Below are positions 1 to 8,680 of a DNA stretch of 64,000 nt, piece after piece. Source of the DNA: Bacteroidota bacterium (lineage in GTDB: Bacteria > Bacteroidota > Bacteroidia > Flavobacteriales_F > PHOS-HE28); assembly GCA_029573495.1 (NCBI GenBank), contig JAKQEI010000278.1, forward strand, positions 16,115 through 80,114, written 5' to 3'. How positions within the stretch are numbered: position 1 is the first letter of the stretch; each line of letters begins with the position of its first letter. The translations under genes and the position numbers were made by a program. A model generated the notes under the pieces. That model searched no databases and was not told where the DNA came from. It saw only the letters and a program-made list of their open reading frames with translations.

Positions 1-1
1 C

Positions 2-826
2 GTCTTTGACACCCTGGTGGCCGCCGAACTGCTCAACGAACCGGAGATCGGACTGGCGGCACTCCTCGGCAAGTATGAGGGCGTCCATGTCGACAAGAAG
101 TTCCAGAAGGCGGATTGGAGCAAACGACCGCTGCCCAAGGAGATGTTGGACTATGCCGCAGGCGACACGGCCAACCTGATCGCCTTGCGCGACAAGATGG
201 AGGCGCTGTTGAAAGAGAAAGGTCGCTGGTCATGGGCGGTGGAGGAATTCGGTCTTTTGACCGATGCACCGTTCGATGCGCCCGTGAACGAAGAGCCCCT
301 GTTCCTACGGCTCAAGGGAGCCAAGGTCCTGAAGCCCCATCAGCTCGCGGTCCTGCGCGAGGTACATGCCTGGCGCGAGGGTGTGGCCGAGAAACAGGAC
401 CGCGCCGCTTTCATGATCCTGGGCAATGACGTCCTCCTCTCGGTCGCGACGGATCCTCCCGCCTCGATCAATGAACTCGCCGCGCGCAAGGGGGTCAGCG
501 AACGGGTGATCGAACGCCATGGCAAGCGGATCATGACCGCCATCAAGGCCGGGCAGGAAATGCCGAAGGAGCAGTGGCCGCGACTGGAACGGCCCAGGCG
601 CTGGCAGCGGGATGACGACTACGAGGACCGGGTGAAACGGCTAAAGGTCGTCCGCGACACCCTCACGGCGCGCTTCGACCTCCGGCCGGGCATCGTGGCG
701 GCGAACCAGCTGTTGATGGAGATCGCGCGCACGCTCCCCGGTGACCTGGAAGCACTGGCTGCGATACCGGGCATGCGCCGTTATCAGGTGGAGAACTTCG
801 GTGCAGAGTTGCTGAAGGTGCTGTAG
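2..826 (+). CDS. rnd: Ribonuclease D, 3' part (5' end outside window)
   Basis: DEDDy-family 3'-5' exoribonuclease that trims tRNA and other stable RNA 3' ends in the cytoplasm. The frame is open to the left edge of the window, so the N-terminal exonuclease motifs I and II are missing; about 274 codons and the TAG stop are visible. The ExoIII motif Tyr-x3-Asp is present in the stretch DYAAGDTANL, which assigns the DEDDy class. The remainder holds HRDC-like helical domains, the first at about visible residues 100-185. A GTG at 17 is inside the exonuclease domain and is not the real start. RNase D is certain at family level; the exact substrate is not visible. Confidence 0.88.
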   Translation, partial: VFDTLVAAELLNEPEIGLAALLGKYEGVHVDKKFQKADWSKRPLPKEMLDYAAGDTANLIALRDKMEALLKEKGRWSWAVEEFGLLTDAPFDAPVNEEPLFLRLKGAKVLKPHQLAVLREVHAWREGVAEKQDRAAFMILGNDVLLSVATDPPASINELAARKGVSERVIERHGKRIMTAIKAGQEMPKEQWPRLERPRRWQRDDDYEDRVKRLKVVRDTLTARFDLRPGIVAANQLLMEIARTLPGDLEALAAIPGMRRYQVENFGAELLKVL

Positions 827-986
827 AACCCAGCAGGTTCTGGAACAGTGATCGCGAGATACGGCAGAATGTCAGCAAGCCATCCTTCGTGATGATACTT
901 CCAAAGGAGCGCGTCTTTCGACGCTGCCCAATAAAGCTCACATCCATCACTCCCTCGAACCGCCGAACAAGGCGAACAAAGACCGG

Positions 987-1466
987 TCAGGGTTTCGCCG
1001 ACGATCTGTTCAGATCGATCAGGTCCATGATCACCTCAAGTTGACCTGCGAGCCGCTTCCATGCATGCCCGCTCGGAAGGAATACTCTCGTCGCAACTTC
1101 CATCCTTGGTTCCTCGGTCCTGATAGGGCACCTTGTCCACGCTCTAAACCGGTCGGCATCAACCTCGCTTTCGAATCGCTGGTACCACCGACTTCCCTTG
1201 CGTTCCACGAACATGCGCTTCACCGGTGCGGACAATACATCGGACCCGCAAACAAGGTGCATGGAATCCACGTCGGAACGAAGCTTCTCAGTGAGTGTGA
1301 AACGAAGCACATAGTGATCCCAGGAACTGTGACGGGTCAGATCGAACTCGAATTCGGCCTCCTCCCCCTTTAGGTCGTCAATAGGATAGACGTGATAAAG
1401 GACTCCATCAGCATCGGATCTGGAAACGTACATCCGGTCCACACGTTGGGCATCCACTTGGCTCAT
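987..1466 (-). CDS. Hypothetical secreted protein
   Basis: I do not recognise the family. The mature part (about 150 residues) has no transmembrane segment and is rich in Arg, Asp and Val, with two Cys. The only in-frame ATG near the start gives MSQVDAQRV. Just upstream the same frame reads LRAFLSLFTALFLMSQVDAQ, which looks like the core of a signal peptide ending in a good cleavage site. Translating that would need a non-ATG start (ATT or CTG) lying within or beside the terminator hairpin of the gene upstream. I give the ATG start; the true start may be about 50-60 bases earlier. It follows the TRL-like lipoprotein gene on the same strand and is probably envelope-associated. Confidence 0.55.
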   Translation of the reverse strand: MSQVDAQRVDRMYVSRSDADGVLYHVYPIDDLKGEEAEFEFDLTRHSSWDHYVLRFTLTEKLRSDVDSMHLVCGSDVLSAPVKRMFVERKGSRWYQRFESEVDADRFRAWTRCPIRTEEPRMEVATRVFLPSGHAWKRLAGQLEVIMDLIDLNRSSAKP

Positions 1467-1486
1467 GAGGAATAGCGCCGTAAATA

Positions 1487-1517
1487 ACGAGAGGAACGCA
1501 CGCAGCGTTCCTCTCGT
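1487..1517 (-). terminator. Perfect 13-bp hairpin after the TRL-like gene
   Basis: Perfect inverted repeat: arms 1487-1499 and 1505-1517, loop of five bases. On the minus strand it starts 23 bases after the stop of the TRL-like gene and is followed by TTATTTA, as expected of a rho-independent terminator. The same bases are also read in frame with the putative signal peptide of the downstream gene. Confidence 0.7.
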
Positions 1518-1539
1518 CCGAATGGAGCCGGGCCTTGGA

Positions 1540-1857
1540 TCACTCACCGTACACCACGACCTTGTACTTGGCGATGATGCCAAGGATGCTGTTGACGTGC
1601 TCGTCAACGTGGTGGATCTTGGTGATGCCGGCGGATTTCGCGGCGGTCTCAATACTCGCATCTCCGGTTGCGACAGCCCCCAGAATGGACATTGCTTCAG
1701 CCGAACCCACCTTACTGGAACCAGTGTTGTCGGTCACAGCCAAAGGTGCCTTAAGGTCAGTGTAGATAACACCGGTCAAAGGCGCTTTCACCTGCGCACA
1801 ACTGGTCATAAGGAGAGCGACGAGGACAACGCCTGCTGTGATGGTCGAACGTTTCAT
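1540..1857 (-). CDS. TRL-like family lipoprotein
   Basis: Small outer-envelope lipoprotein of 105 residues in the TRL-like family (PF13146). The N-terminus is a lipoprotein signal with lipobox LLMTSC and Cys at about residue 20, which is why the ATG at 1857 is chosen over in-frame ATGs upstream. The mature part carries the family hallmarks: a G-x-IYTDLKAPL start, GSAEAMSILGAVATGDASI in the middle, and the ITKIHHVDEHVNSILGI stretch near the end. The biochemical function of the family is unknown. A strong terminator hairpin follows the stop, so it is probably transcribed alone or as the last gene of its unit. Confidence 0.85.
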   Translation of the reverse strand: MKRSTITAGVVLVALLMTSCAQVKAPLTGVIYTDLKAPLAVTDNTGSSKVGSAEAMSILGAVATGDASIETAAKSAGITKIHHVDEHVNSILGIIAKYKVVVYGE

Positions 1858-2228
1858 GATGGTAAGGCGGTTAAGTTTCATCGCAATGTTACTCATCTTC
1901 CCGGAATGGAAGCCACCCCACGATGGTTCAATCACAGCGCGGAGGAGGATGTTCCGAACAGTCGAGGCGCTTCGGGGTCAAGCCCTTAAAGCCCGGGCAT
2001 CACTGGAAGTTCCTTTAGGGTTGAGCACCGCAGCATGACCGGATGTGGCAACGGCTTAGCCCGTAAGATGATGCTCAGGTGGCTCCAATTACACCCACCC
2101 ATACGATCCGTCAGTCACGGAACGTGAAGCACGAAACTGAGCCGAACAAACCCAGGTCGATCGCTGACCGCTCGGTTCTACCTTCGTGGTCGAACCCTGA
2201 AAGACACACCATAGACCAACCCGATCAC
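1858..2228. other. 371-base divergent intergenic region
   Basis: Separates the divergent TRL-like and DUF3332 lipoprotein genes and should hold both promoters. I found no convincing TAnnTTTG element, RNA gene or conserved small reading frame. Reading frames that extend either gene into this region lack lipoprotein character, so I treat it as non-coding. Confidence 0.5.
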
Positions 2229-2810
2229 ATGAAGACCTTCAAACGTCCACTATTCGCCCTGGCCATGGGCAGCCTCCTGATCACGCAGACCGGGTGCTTC
2301 GGCACCTTCGCGCTTACCCGGAAGGCTTATGAATTCCACGATGGCCTAACGGATAGCAAGTTCCTCAAGTCCTTGTTGTTCTGGATACCCGGTGGCTTTG
2401 TGTATGGTATCGTGGGCTTCATCGATGTGGTCATCCTCAACCTCATCGAATTCTGGAGCGGCAGTAACCCGATCTCCATGAATGAAGGGGACTACGAGAT
2501 GCAGATGGCATCCATCAAGGGCGAGGAGTTCAAGATCGAAGCCACCAAGGACACGTTCACCACCACCCAGCTCACCGGCGCGAAGGCCGGGGAAGTGCGT
2601 GTGATGAAGTACGATCGCTGCGACAACACCTGGAAATACACGGACAGCAACGTGAAGGACATGGCTGTGATGACCTTCATCGGTGGTGATGCGGACAACA
2701 TCCGTGTGTACACGGACAACGGTTCCGTTGACCTGACCGCCGCCGACATGGCCGACGCCTCCGTGCTCGCCACCAAGTTCGCAGGTTGCGAGCTGGCGTT
2801 GGCGAAGTGA
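2229..2810 (+). CDS. DUF3332 family lipoprotein
   Basis: 193-residue protein of the DUF3332 family. The ATG at 2229 gives a lipoprotein signal with lipobox ITQTGC (Cys about residue 22), followed directly by the family block FGTFALTRKAYEFHDGL. A hydrophobic stretch at about residues 45-70 (FWIPGGFVYGIVGFIDVVIL) is followed by the conserved LIEFWSGSNPISMNEGD. The rest is a small beta-rich domain. DUF3332 proteins are membrane or periplasmic lipoproteins of unknown role. The gene stands alone: a strong bidirectional terminator separates it from the convergent fumC. Confidence 0.88.
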   Translation: MKTFKRPLFALAMGSLLITQTGCFGTFALTRKAYEFHDGLTDSKFLKSLLFWIPGGFVYGIVGFIDVVILNLIEFWSGSNPISMNEGDYEMQMASIKGEEFKIEATKDTFTTTQLTGAKAGEVRVMKYDRCDNTWKYTDSNVKDMAVMTFIGGDADNIRVYTDNGSVDLTAADMADASVLATKFAGCELALAK

Positions 2811-2825
2811 CCGTACTTCCATCAG

Positions 2826-2858
2826 CGAAGAAGCCCGGCCGATGGCCGGGCTTCTTCG
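2826..2858. terminator. Bidirectional terminator between DUF3332 gene and fumC
   Basis: Long GC-rich hairpin, arms of about 15 bases (cgaagaagcccggcc and its complement) around a three-base loop, lying between two convergent genes. A-rich and T-rich flanks make it usable from both strands. Confidence 0.8.
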
Positions 2859-2875
2859 TTACCGCATGGGTCCTA

Positions 2876-4270
2876 TCAGCCCTCGCTCGTCATCTTCGCC
2901 GGGTCCACCCACTTGTCGAAGTCGGCTGCGCTGACATGCCCCAATGCGATGGCGGCCTCCTTCAACGTCGTACCCTCCTTGTGCGCCTTCTTCGCGATCT
3001 CCGCCGCATTGTAATACCCGATGTGCGGGTTGAGGCTCGTCACCAACATCAACGAGTTCTCGAGGTGACGCTGGATCACGGCCTTGTTCGGCTCGATGCC
3101 CTCGGCGCACTTCTCCGTGAAGCTCACGCACGCATCGCCCAGCAGCCGACCGCTCATCAGCACATTGGCCGCGATCAAGGGCTTGAAGACGTTCAGCTCG
3201 AAATGACCCTGCATGCCACCCACGCTCACCGCCACGTCATTGCCGATCACCTGGGCGCAGACCATCGTCAAGGCCTCGGGCTGGGTGGGATTGACCTTGC
3301 CTGGCATGATGCTCGATCCCGGTTCGTTGTCCGGGATGATGAGCTCGCCGATGCCGCTGCGCGGGCCGCTGCTGAGGATGCGGATGTCGTTGCCGATCTT
3401 CATCAGGGAAACGGCCAGCCGCTTGTACGCACCGCTCAGTTCCACCATGGCGTCGTGCGCGGCCAATGACTCGAACTTGTTCGGGGCGGTCACGAAGGGA
3501 TGCCCGGTCAGTTCCGCGATCTTCTTCGCCACAAGCACGGCATAGCCCTTCGGCGCGTTGAGGCCTGTGCCCACCGCTGTTCCACCGAGCGCCAGCTCCC
3601 GCACCATGCCCAACGCGTTCTCCACTGCGCGCAAGCCGTTGTCGAGCTGCTGTACATAGCCACTGAACTCCTGGCCCAACGTCAACGGGGTCGCGTCCAT
3701 GAAGTGCGTCCGTCCGGTCTTCACGATCGCGGCGAAGTCCTTCGCCTTCCGGTCCAAGGCATCGCGCAGCATCTTAACGCCCGGGATGGTCACCTCCACC
3801 GCCTGGGTGTAGGCCGCGATGTGCATGGCCGTCGGGTACGTATCGTTGCTGCTCTGGCTCTTGTTGACGTCGTCGTTCGGATTTAGCACCTTCTGCTCAT
3901 CGGTAAGCTTGCCGCCGTTGAGCACATGCGCCCGGTACGCGATCACCTCGTTGAGGTTCATATTGCTCTGGGTGCCGCTGCCGGTCTGCCAGATCACGAG
4001 CGGGAACTGGTCGTCCAATTTCCCCTCCAGGATCTCATCACACACCTTGCCGATCAAGTCGCACTTCTCCTTCGGCAACTTGCCCAGCTCCACGTTGGTC
4101 AGGGCGGCGGCCTTCTTCAGATAGGCGAAGGCGCGGATGATCTCGATCGGCATGCTGGCCGGCGGCCCGATCTTGAAGTTGTTGCGGCTGCGCTCGGTCT
4201 GTGCGCCCCAGTACTTGTCGGCGGGCACCTTCACCTCGCCCATGGTGTCTTTCTCGATACGGTGGTCCAT
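2876..4270 (-). CDS. fumC: Class II fumarate hydratase
   Basis: 464-residue iron-independent fumarase that interconverts fumarate and L-malate in the TCA cycle, in the cytoplasm. The length is typical of FumC. The fumarase/aspartase superfamily signature [11 protein letters not shown] is intact at about residue 315, and the substrate-binding blocks [10 protein letters not shown] (about residue 95-105) and [11 protein letters not shown] (about 135-145) are visible. The region upstream (4271-4364) is a degenerate inverted repeat rather than a clear promoter. The gene is followed by a terminator shared with the convergent lipoprotein gene. Confidence 0.97.
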   Translation of the reverse strand: MDHRIEKDTMGEVKVPADKYWGAQTERSRNNFKIGPPASMPIEIIRAFAYLKKAAALTNVELGKLPKEKCDLIGKVCDEILEGKLDDQFPLVIWQTGSGTQSNMNLNEVIAYRAHVLNGGKLTDEQKVLNPNDDVNKSQSSNDTYPTAMHIAAYTQAVEVTIPGVKMLRDALDRKAKDFAAIVKTGRTHFMDATPLTLGQEFSGYVQQLDNGLRAVENALGMVRELALGGTAVGTGLNAPKGYAVLVAKKIAELTGHPFVTAPNKFESLAAHDAMVELSGAYKRLAVSLMKIGNDIRILSSGPRSGIGELIIPDNEPGSSIMPGKVNPTQPEALTMVCAQVIGNDVAVSVGGMQGHFELNVFKPLIAANVLMSGRLLGDACVSFTEKCAEGIEPNKAVIQRHLENSLMLVTSLNPHIGYYNAAEIAKKAHKEGTTLKEAAIALGHVSAADFDKWVDPAKMTSEG

Positions 4271-4276
4271 GTCAGT

Positions 4277-4347
4277 CAGCAGTTGGCAGTATGCGGTTGG
4301 TAGTAGGATCCTGAAAGTCGGTCAACTGCCTACTGCCAACTGGCAAC
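4277..4347. repeat. Imperfect inverted repeat of the agttggcagta/ctgcc type
   Basis: Left arm about 4277-4299 and right arm 4323-4347 share cores of the form agttggcagta and its complement tactgccaact. It fills the gap between prfB and fumC. A relative with the same ggcagta units lies at the 5' end of lptE (41541-41607), so this appears to be a dispersed palindromic repeat family. Confidence 0.6.
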
Positions 4348-4364
4348 AGCCGACTTGCACCTTG

Positions 4365-5462
4365 TCACACCTTCTGGCTCTGCCCTTGTTGCATCAGGTA
4401 GGCCTTCAGGAACTCGTCGATGTACCCGTCCAGCACATCGTCCACGTTGCTCGTCTCGTGTTCGGTGCGCACATCCTTCACCAGCTTGTATGGCTGCAGC
4501 ACGTAGTTGCGGATCTGGCTGCCCCATTCGATCTTCTTCTTCCCCGCCTCGATCTCGCTGCGTTTGCTGCGTCGGCGTTCCAGTTCGGCCTCGTACAACT
4601 GGCTCTTCAGCAGTTGCAGCGCCTTGGTCTTATTGTCCAGCTGACTCCGCGTCTCGGTGTTCTCGATGATGATGCCCGTGGGCGCGTGGCGCAGTCGCAC
4701 ACCGGTCTCCACCTTGTTCACGTTCTGGCCGCCGGCGCCACCGCTGCGAAAGGTGTCCCAGGTGATGTCCGCGGGATTGATCTCGATGTCGATGCTCTCG
4801 TCCACCAGCGGGAAGACGTACACGCTCACAAAGCTCGTGTGGCGCCGTGCGTTACTGTCGAAGGGGCTGATGCGCACCAGACGATGCACGCCGTTCTCAC
4901 CCTTCAACATCCCGAAGGCGAACTCACCGTCCACCTCCATGGTGGCCTGCTTGATGCCGGCCCCTTCACCGTCCTGGTAGTCGAGCGTACGGGTCTCGTA
5001 GCCGTTCTTCTTGGCCCACATCTGGTACATACGCAGCAGCATGCCGGCCCAGTCGCAGCTCTCGGTGCCGCCCGCGCCCGCGGTGATCTGCACCACGGCG
5101 CTCAGCGGATCCTCCTCGGCGCTGAGCATGTTCTTGAACTCAAGTTCCTCCAGCGCTTCGGAGGCCTTCTTGAACTGGGCGTCCACCTCCTCTTCGCTCA
5201 CCTCCTTCGCCTTCCAGAAGTCGAACATCACGCCCAGGTCGTCCATCTCCCGCTTCACGGCCTCGTACAGGCCCACCCAGCGCTTGAGCTCACGGATGCG
5301 ATGCATCACCTGTTGGGCCTTCTTCTGGTCGTTCCAGAACTCGGGGTCCAGGGTGTACTTCTCCTCCTCTTGGATCCGACCGCGCTTCTCCTCGATGTCC
5401 AGGTAGCCTTTGAGGGCTTCCAGGCGTTCGTTGAGCTCGTCGATCTTCTCGATGGTGATCAT
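4365..5462 (-). CDS. prfB: Peptide chain release factor 2
   Basis: 365-residue class I release factor reading UAA and UGA. The stop-codon recognition region contains the RF2 tripeptide SPF (in [10 protein letters not shown]), and the peptidyl-tRNA hydrolysis loop has GGQ (in [11 protein letters not shown]). The start at 5462 ([13 protein letters not shown]) aligns with the N-terminal RF2 helix. The frame is continuous through [10 protein letters not shown], the place where many bacteria have an in-frame UGA and a programmed +1 frameshift, so autoregulatory frameshifting is absent here. A TACTTTTG promoter element lies about 26 bases upstream of the start. Confidence 0.96.
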   Translation of the reverse strand: MITIEKIDELNERLEALKGYLDIEEKRGRIQEEEKYTLDPEFWNDQKKAQQVMHRIRELKRWVGLYEAVKREMDDLGVMFDFWKAKEVSEEEVDAQFKKASEALEELEFKNMLSAEEDPLSAVVQITAGAGGTESCDWAGMLLRMYQMWAKKNGYETRTLDYQDGEGAGIKQATMEVDGEFAFGMLKGENGVHRLVRISPFDSNARRHTSFVSVYVFPLVDESIDIEINPADITWDTFRSGGAGGQNVNKVETGVRLRHAPTGIIIENTETRSQLDNKTKALQLLKSQLYEAELERRRSKRSEIEAGKKKIEWGSQIRNYVLQPYKLVKDVRTEHETSNVDDVLDGYIDEFLKAYLMQQGQSQKV

Positions 5463-5487
5463 GGCGCGGGACCTGTCGTTCGGGCGG

Positions 5488-5495
5488 CAAAAGTA
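5488..5495 (-). promoter_or_regulatory. -7 element of the prfB promoter
   Basis: TACTTTTG on the minus strand, an exact match to the Bacteroidota -7 consensus TAnnTTTG, followed by CCGCCC. The same extended motif precedes the HU gene, the initiator tRNA and topA. No clear -33 TTG was seen. Confidence 0.6.
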
Positions 5496-5577
5496 GGTGG
5501 CCGGGCGGGAAGGCGGCACCGCACCATCAGCCTGGAACGCACATGGGCTTCCCCGTCGCGCACCGGAAGTGATCGGA

Positions 5578-6039
5578 TCAGAGGTTATCCATAGCCTTCG
5601 CTACCTCGGCTACCTGGAAACCCTTCCGCAGGAAATAGGCCATCACCTTCTGCCGCTTCAGGAATCCGTTCGGTTCCTTCTCCTTCTCCCAGCGCTTCGC
5701 GACCAGCTTCTGTAGGAGCTCATTCTGCTCCTCCTTATCGATGGCTTTCAGGGCCGCACGGATGCACGGCTCGCTGATCCGTTTCAGCTTCAACGCCGCC
5801 TCGATCTTGCGCGGACCCCAACCCTTCTGCCGCGACTTGCTCACTGCGAAATGCTCCGCGAAGCGCGCCTCGTTCAAGAAACCCTCACCGATGAGCTGGC
5901 TGATGATGGGCTCGATCTCCCTGGCCGGCACCTCCCATGCATAGAGCTTGTCGCGCACCTCCTGCTGGCAACGCTCCTGCCGGGCGCAGTAGTTGCGGGC
6001 TTTGGGGAGCACGGTCAGAGCTGCACTTCCTTTCGACAT
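5578..6039 (-). CDS. recX: RecX family regulatory protein
   Basis: 153-residue helical protein of the RecX family, which in other bacteria binds RecA filaments and limits recombinase activity. It shows the repeated three-helix RecX pattern: an N-terminal block with [16 protein letters not shown], a middle block with [16 protein letters not shown], and a C-terminal block with [11 protein letters not shown]. The length is normal for the family. recA is not in this window. It lies between rng and prfB on the same strand, separated from rng by 35 bases, so co-transcription with rng is likely. Confidence 0.9.
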   Translation of the reverse strand: MSKGSAALTVLPKARNYCARQERCQQEVRDKLYAWEVPAREIEPIISQLIGEGFLNEARFAEHFAVSKSRQKGWGPRKIEAALKLKRISEPCIRAALKAIDKEEQNELLQKLVAKRWEKEKEPNGFLKRQKVMAYFLRKGFQVAEVAKAMDNL

Positions 6040-6074
6040 CGAGCGGATGCCAACCTAGGATCGATAAGCCAAGA

Positions 6075-7625
6075 TCACAACGGCACCTCGTTCCCCGCGC
6101 CATCCTGCACGGTGAAGTCGAGGTATTGGTGCGAGCCCTCGCCCTTCACCTTCACCCACTTCTTCCAGCGCCACCACCACTTCTGCTGGATGCTCGGGAA
6201 GCCCTTGGTGAAGTACGCTGCGAGGAAAGGATGCACGCTCAGCGTGAGTCCGGTCATCTGCTTCTCGCCAAGCAGGTAGTTGAGCGCGTTCTCGATCTCG
6301 TCCACGATGAGGACGGGGGCGCTCACTTCGCCCGTACCGCCGCAGGTGGGGCAGCTCTCGCTGGTGTCGATCTCCGTTTCCGGACGGACCCGCTGACGGG
6401 TGAGCTCGATCACCCCGAAGCGTGAGGGCGGCAGCACGTTGTGCTTCGCCTTGTCGTCCTCCATGGCATCCTTCAACGCCTTGTGCAGGATCCGGCGGTT
6501 CTCCGGTTCGTAGAGGTCGATGAAGTCGATGGCGACGATGCCGCCCATGTCGCGCAGGCGCAGCAGCCGGGCGATCTCCCTGGCCGCCTCCACGTTGATG
6601 TCCAACGCGTTCTTCTCCTGGGCCTGGTTGCCTCCCTTACGACTGCCACTGTTCACGTCGATCACGTGCATGGCCTCCGTCTTCTCGATGATCAGGTAAG
6701 CCCCGCTGCTCAGCATCACCTGCTTGCCGAAGGCCTGCTTGATCTGCTTGTTGACCCCGAAGTGATCGAAGATGTCTAGTTTGTTCTTGTAGTGCTTGAC
6801 GATGCCCTTCTTCTCCGGCGCGGTCTTCTCCAGGGTCTGGTAGATCTCCTCGGCGAGGAGTTCATCATCCACATGGATGCTGGTGAAGTCCTTGTTCAGT
6901 ACATCGCGCAGGACAGCGCTGGTGCGGTCAAGCTCGCCGAGCACCTTCTTGGGTGCCTGTGCGTTGCGCAGGTTGCGGAACATCGTGTCCCAGCGTTGCA
7001 GCAGCGTCTTCAGGTCGTTCTCCAGGTCCTCGGTACGCTTGCCTTCGGCGTTGGTGCGGATGATCACCCCGAAGTTCTTCGGCTTGATGGCGATCATCAG
7101 TTCCTTCAGGCGCTTGCGCTCCACCTCATCGGTGATGCGCGAGGAGATGCTGGTCTTGTTGATGAAGGGCACCAGCACCATGTACCGTCCGGCCAGGGTG
7201 ACCTCGGCGGTGAGGCGGGGTCCCTTGGTGCTGATGGGCTCCTTGGCGATCTGCACCAGGATGCTCTGGCTGGCGCTGATCACCTCGCTGAGCTTGCCCT
7301 CCTTCGGGATGTCCTGGTCGAGTTTCCAGTCCTCCAGCAAGCTGCTGGTCACGGTGCCACTGACGGCACCTTTGGTGAACTTGTAGGAATTGCGGTATTG
7401 CGGACCGAGGTCGAAGTAGTGCAGGAAGGCGTCCTTCTCATGGCCCACGTCCACGAAGGCGGCGTTGAGGCCTGGAGCCACCTTGCGTATCTTGGCCAGG
7501 TACACATCGCCCACGGCGAAACCGCGGTCGGTCTTCTCGCGGTGCAGTTCGGCCAGCACCTTGTCCTTCATCAGGGCAAGGGCCACCTGGCCGTCGGCGG
7601 ACCGGATGATGAGATCGATGTTCAC
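6075..7625 (-). CDS. rng: Ribonuclease E/G family endoribonuclease
   Basis: 516-residue RNase G-type endonuclease for rRNA and mRNA processing, cytoplasmic. Features in order: N-terminal S1-like RNA-binding region (DVYLAKIRKVAPGLNAAFVD, about residues 40-60), the catalytic DNase I-like region with Asp residues in HVIDVNSG and AIDFIDL, and the zinc-link motif CPTCGGTG at about residue 425. It lacks the long disordered scaffold tail of RNase E, so it is the short RNase G form. It belongs to the minus-strand series HU, TPR protein, mS38-like protein, rng, recX. Confidence 0.94.
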   Translation of the reverse strand: MNIDLIIRSADGQVALALMKDKVLAELHREKTDRGFAVGDVYLAKIRKVAPGLNAAFVDVGHEKDAFLHYFDLGPQYRNSYKFTKGAVSGTVTSSLLEDWKLDQDIPKEGKLSEVISASQSILVQIAKEPISTKGPRLTAEVTLAGRYMVLVPFINKTSISSRITDEVERKRLKELMIAIKPKNFGVIIRTNAEGKRTEDLENDLKTLLQRWDTMFRNLRNAQAPKKVLGELDRTSAVLRDVLNKDFTSIHVDDELLAEEIYQTLEKTAPEKKGIVKHYKNKLDIFDHFGVNKQIKQAFGKQVMLSSGAYLIIEKTEAMHVIDVNSGSRKGGNQAQEKNALDINVEAAREIARLLRLRDMGGIVAIDFIDLYEPENRRILHKALKDAMEDDKAKHNVLPPSRFGVIELTRQRVRPETEIDTSESCPTCGGTGEVSAPVLIVDEIENALNYLLGEKQMTGLTLSVHPFLAAYFTKGFPSIQQKWWWRWKKWVKVKGEGSHQYLDFTVQDGAGNEVPL

Positions 7626-7739
7626 TACGGGACCATGGTATAGATGGATACGGGGCGGCGCGGGGCCACCCTGTGAACGTACGTGCGGGCCGGGAACGGG
7701 ATGTTCCCTGGCCCACGCCGTTCCACACGTCGAAGGACC

Positions 7740-7835
7740 TTACCGGTTCTTCTTCTTGTGACGGTTCTTCCGCAGGCGCTTCTTGCGCTTGTGGGTGGCC
7801 ATCTTATGTCGCTTCCGCTTCTTTCCGCAGGGCAT
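7740..7835 (-). CDS. Tiny basic mS38-like (AURKAIP1/COX24 domain) protein
   Basis: 31-residue protein, easily missed because of its size. It starts MPCGKKRKRHKMATHKRKKR and is almost entirely Lys, Arg and His. This matches the small Bacteroidota proteins annotated with the AURKAIP1/COX24 domain, related to the C-terminus of the mitochondrial ribosomal protein mS38, so a ribosome-bound role is likely (inference). It begins eight bases after the TPR gene stop and precedes rng, in the same orientation. The near-uniform basic composition and the intact ATG and TAA make it a credible gene despite its length. Confidence 0.82.
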   Translation of the reverse strand: MPCGKKRKRHKMATHKRKKRLRKNRHKKKNR

Positions 7836-7843
7836 GGTGCTCC

Positions 7844-8332
7844 TTATTTAACGTTCTCCAATTCAAGCAGGAAGCGGTCCACACCGTTGATGATGGCCGT
7901 GTCCTGCGTCAGTGTTCTGTACTTCTTCAAGCTCGCGATCGCCTGGGCATTGCTGTCCAGTGTCGCGTAGGTGCGCCCCAGGTAGAACCAGGCATCGGGG
8001 AAGTTCTCCGGGTCTAGTTCAAGTACCTTCTGGAAGCGGTTCAATGCCTTGTCGTACTGACCGCTCTGGATGGAGAAGAGCCCGAGGTGCCAATGCGCTT
8101 CCACATTGTCCGGGTCCTCCGCCAGGATCTCGCGCAGCATCATGATGCCACGCATGGGGTCCTGTCCGTTCACCAGGGCGATCGCCTCCTGGGTCTTCGC
8201 CTGGCCGGGGTCCATGGTCCGGACCTGGGCCGCTTCCTTCCCGGATGGGGTCCGGGGCGCCATCATCAAAAGAACGATCACCACCAACGCACCCAACAGG
8301 GCCAGCAACTGGGGCCTTTTCAGACCCATCAC
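7844..8332 (-). CDS. Membrane-anchored TPR protein
   Basis: 162-residue protein with one N-terminal membrane anchor (about residues 8-24, LLALLGALVVIVLLMM) and a periplasmic part made of about three tetratricopeptide repeats (residues 50-150; for example AHWHLGLFSIQSGQYDKAL and AWFYLGRTYATLDSNAQAI). It is probably a protein-interaction scaffold; no partner can be named from sequence. Its ATG overlaps the stop of the HU gene, so the two are translationally coupled. The HU, TPR, mS38-like, rng order suggests one transcript. Confidence 0.85.
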   Translation of the reverse strand: MMGLKRPQLLALLGALVVIVLLMMAPRTPSGKEAAQVRTMDPGQAKTQEAIALVNGQDPMRGIMMLREILAEDPDNVEAHWHLGLFSIQSGQYDKALNRFQKVLELDPENFPDAWFYLGRTYATLDSNAQAIASLKKYRTLTQDTAIINGVDRFLLELENVK

Positions 8333-8628
8333 TGCTGCCCGCCAGCGGCGGGACGGTTCTTCACCTTGTCGACGAACGTGTCGGCAGGCTTGAACGCCGG
8401 CACATCGTGCGCCGGTATGATGATGGTGGTGTTCTGGGCCAGGATCCTTCCGGTCTTCTGTGCCCTGCGCTTCACCACGAAGCTCCCGAAACCACGGAGA
8501 TGTACGTTCTCTCCCTTCTCCAGGCTGTTCTTCACTTCCTCCATGAATGCCTCCACGGTGGTCAGGACCACCTGACGTTCAACGCCCGTGCGCTTGGAGA
8601 TGATGCTGACCAACTCTGCCTTCGTCAT
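8329..8628 (-). CDS. HU/IHF family DNA-binding protein
   Basis: 99-residue nucleoid protein that bends DNA as a dimer. The family signature is visible: N-terminal helices starting MTKAELVSIISKRTG, then the beta-arm region with GFGSFVVKRRAQKTGRI at about residues 46-62. An Ala/Gly/Gln-rich tail closes the protein. The ATG at 8628 is chosen because it begins the HU fold and lies about 22 bases downstream of a perfect TATCTTTG promoter element. It is first in a probable operon with the TPR protein, and divergent from mutY. Confidence 0.94.
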   Translation of the reverse strand: MTKAELVSIISKRTGVERQVVLTTVEAFMEEVKNSLEKGENVHLRGFGSFVVKRRAQKTGRILAQNTTIIIPAHDVPAFKPADTFVDKVKNRPAAGGQQ

Positions 8629-8649
8629 ACCCTCTTCGGTTTGGGGCGG

Positions 8650-8680
8650 CAAAGATAGCCGTTGGAACGGATCACGCAAC
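8650..8680 (-). promoter_or_regulatory. Promoter of the HU operon
   Basis: Minus-strand -33 element GTTG (8677-8680), 19-base spacer, and -7 element TATCTTTG (8650-8657) fit the Bacteroidota primary sigma consensus TTTG/TAnnTTTG. The -7 element is followed by CCGCCCC. It overlaps the probable mutY promoter on the other strand. Confidence 0.7.

Noticed and set aside
4137..5594. Long plus-strand open frame opposite prfB and fumC
   Set aside because: Shadow frame without domain resemblance; it crosses a repeat region and two well-supported genes.
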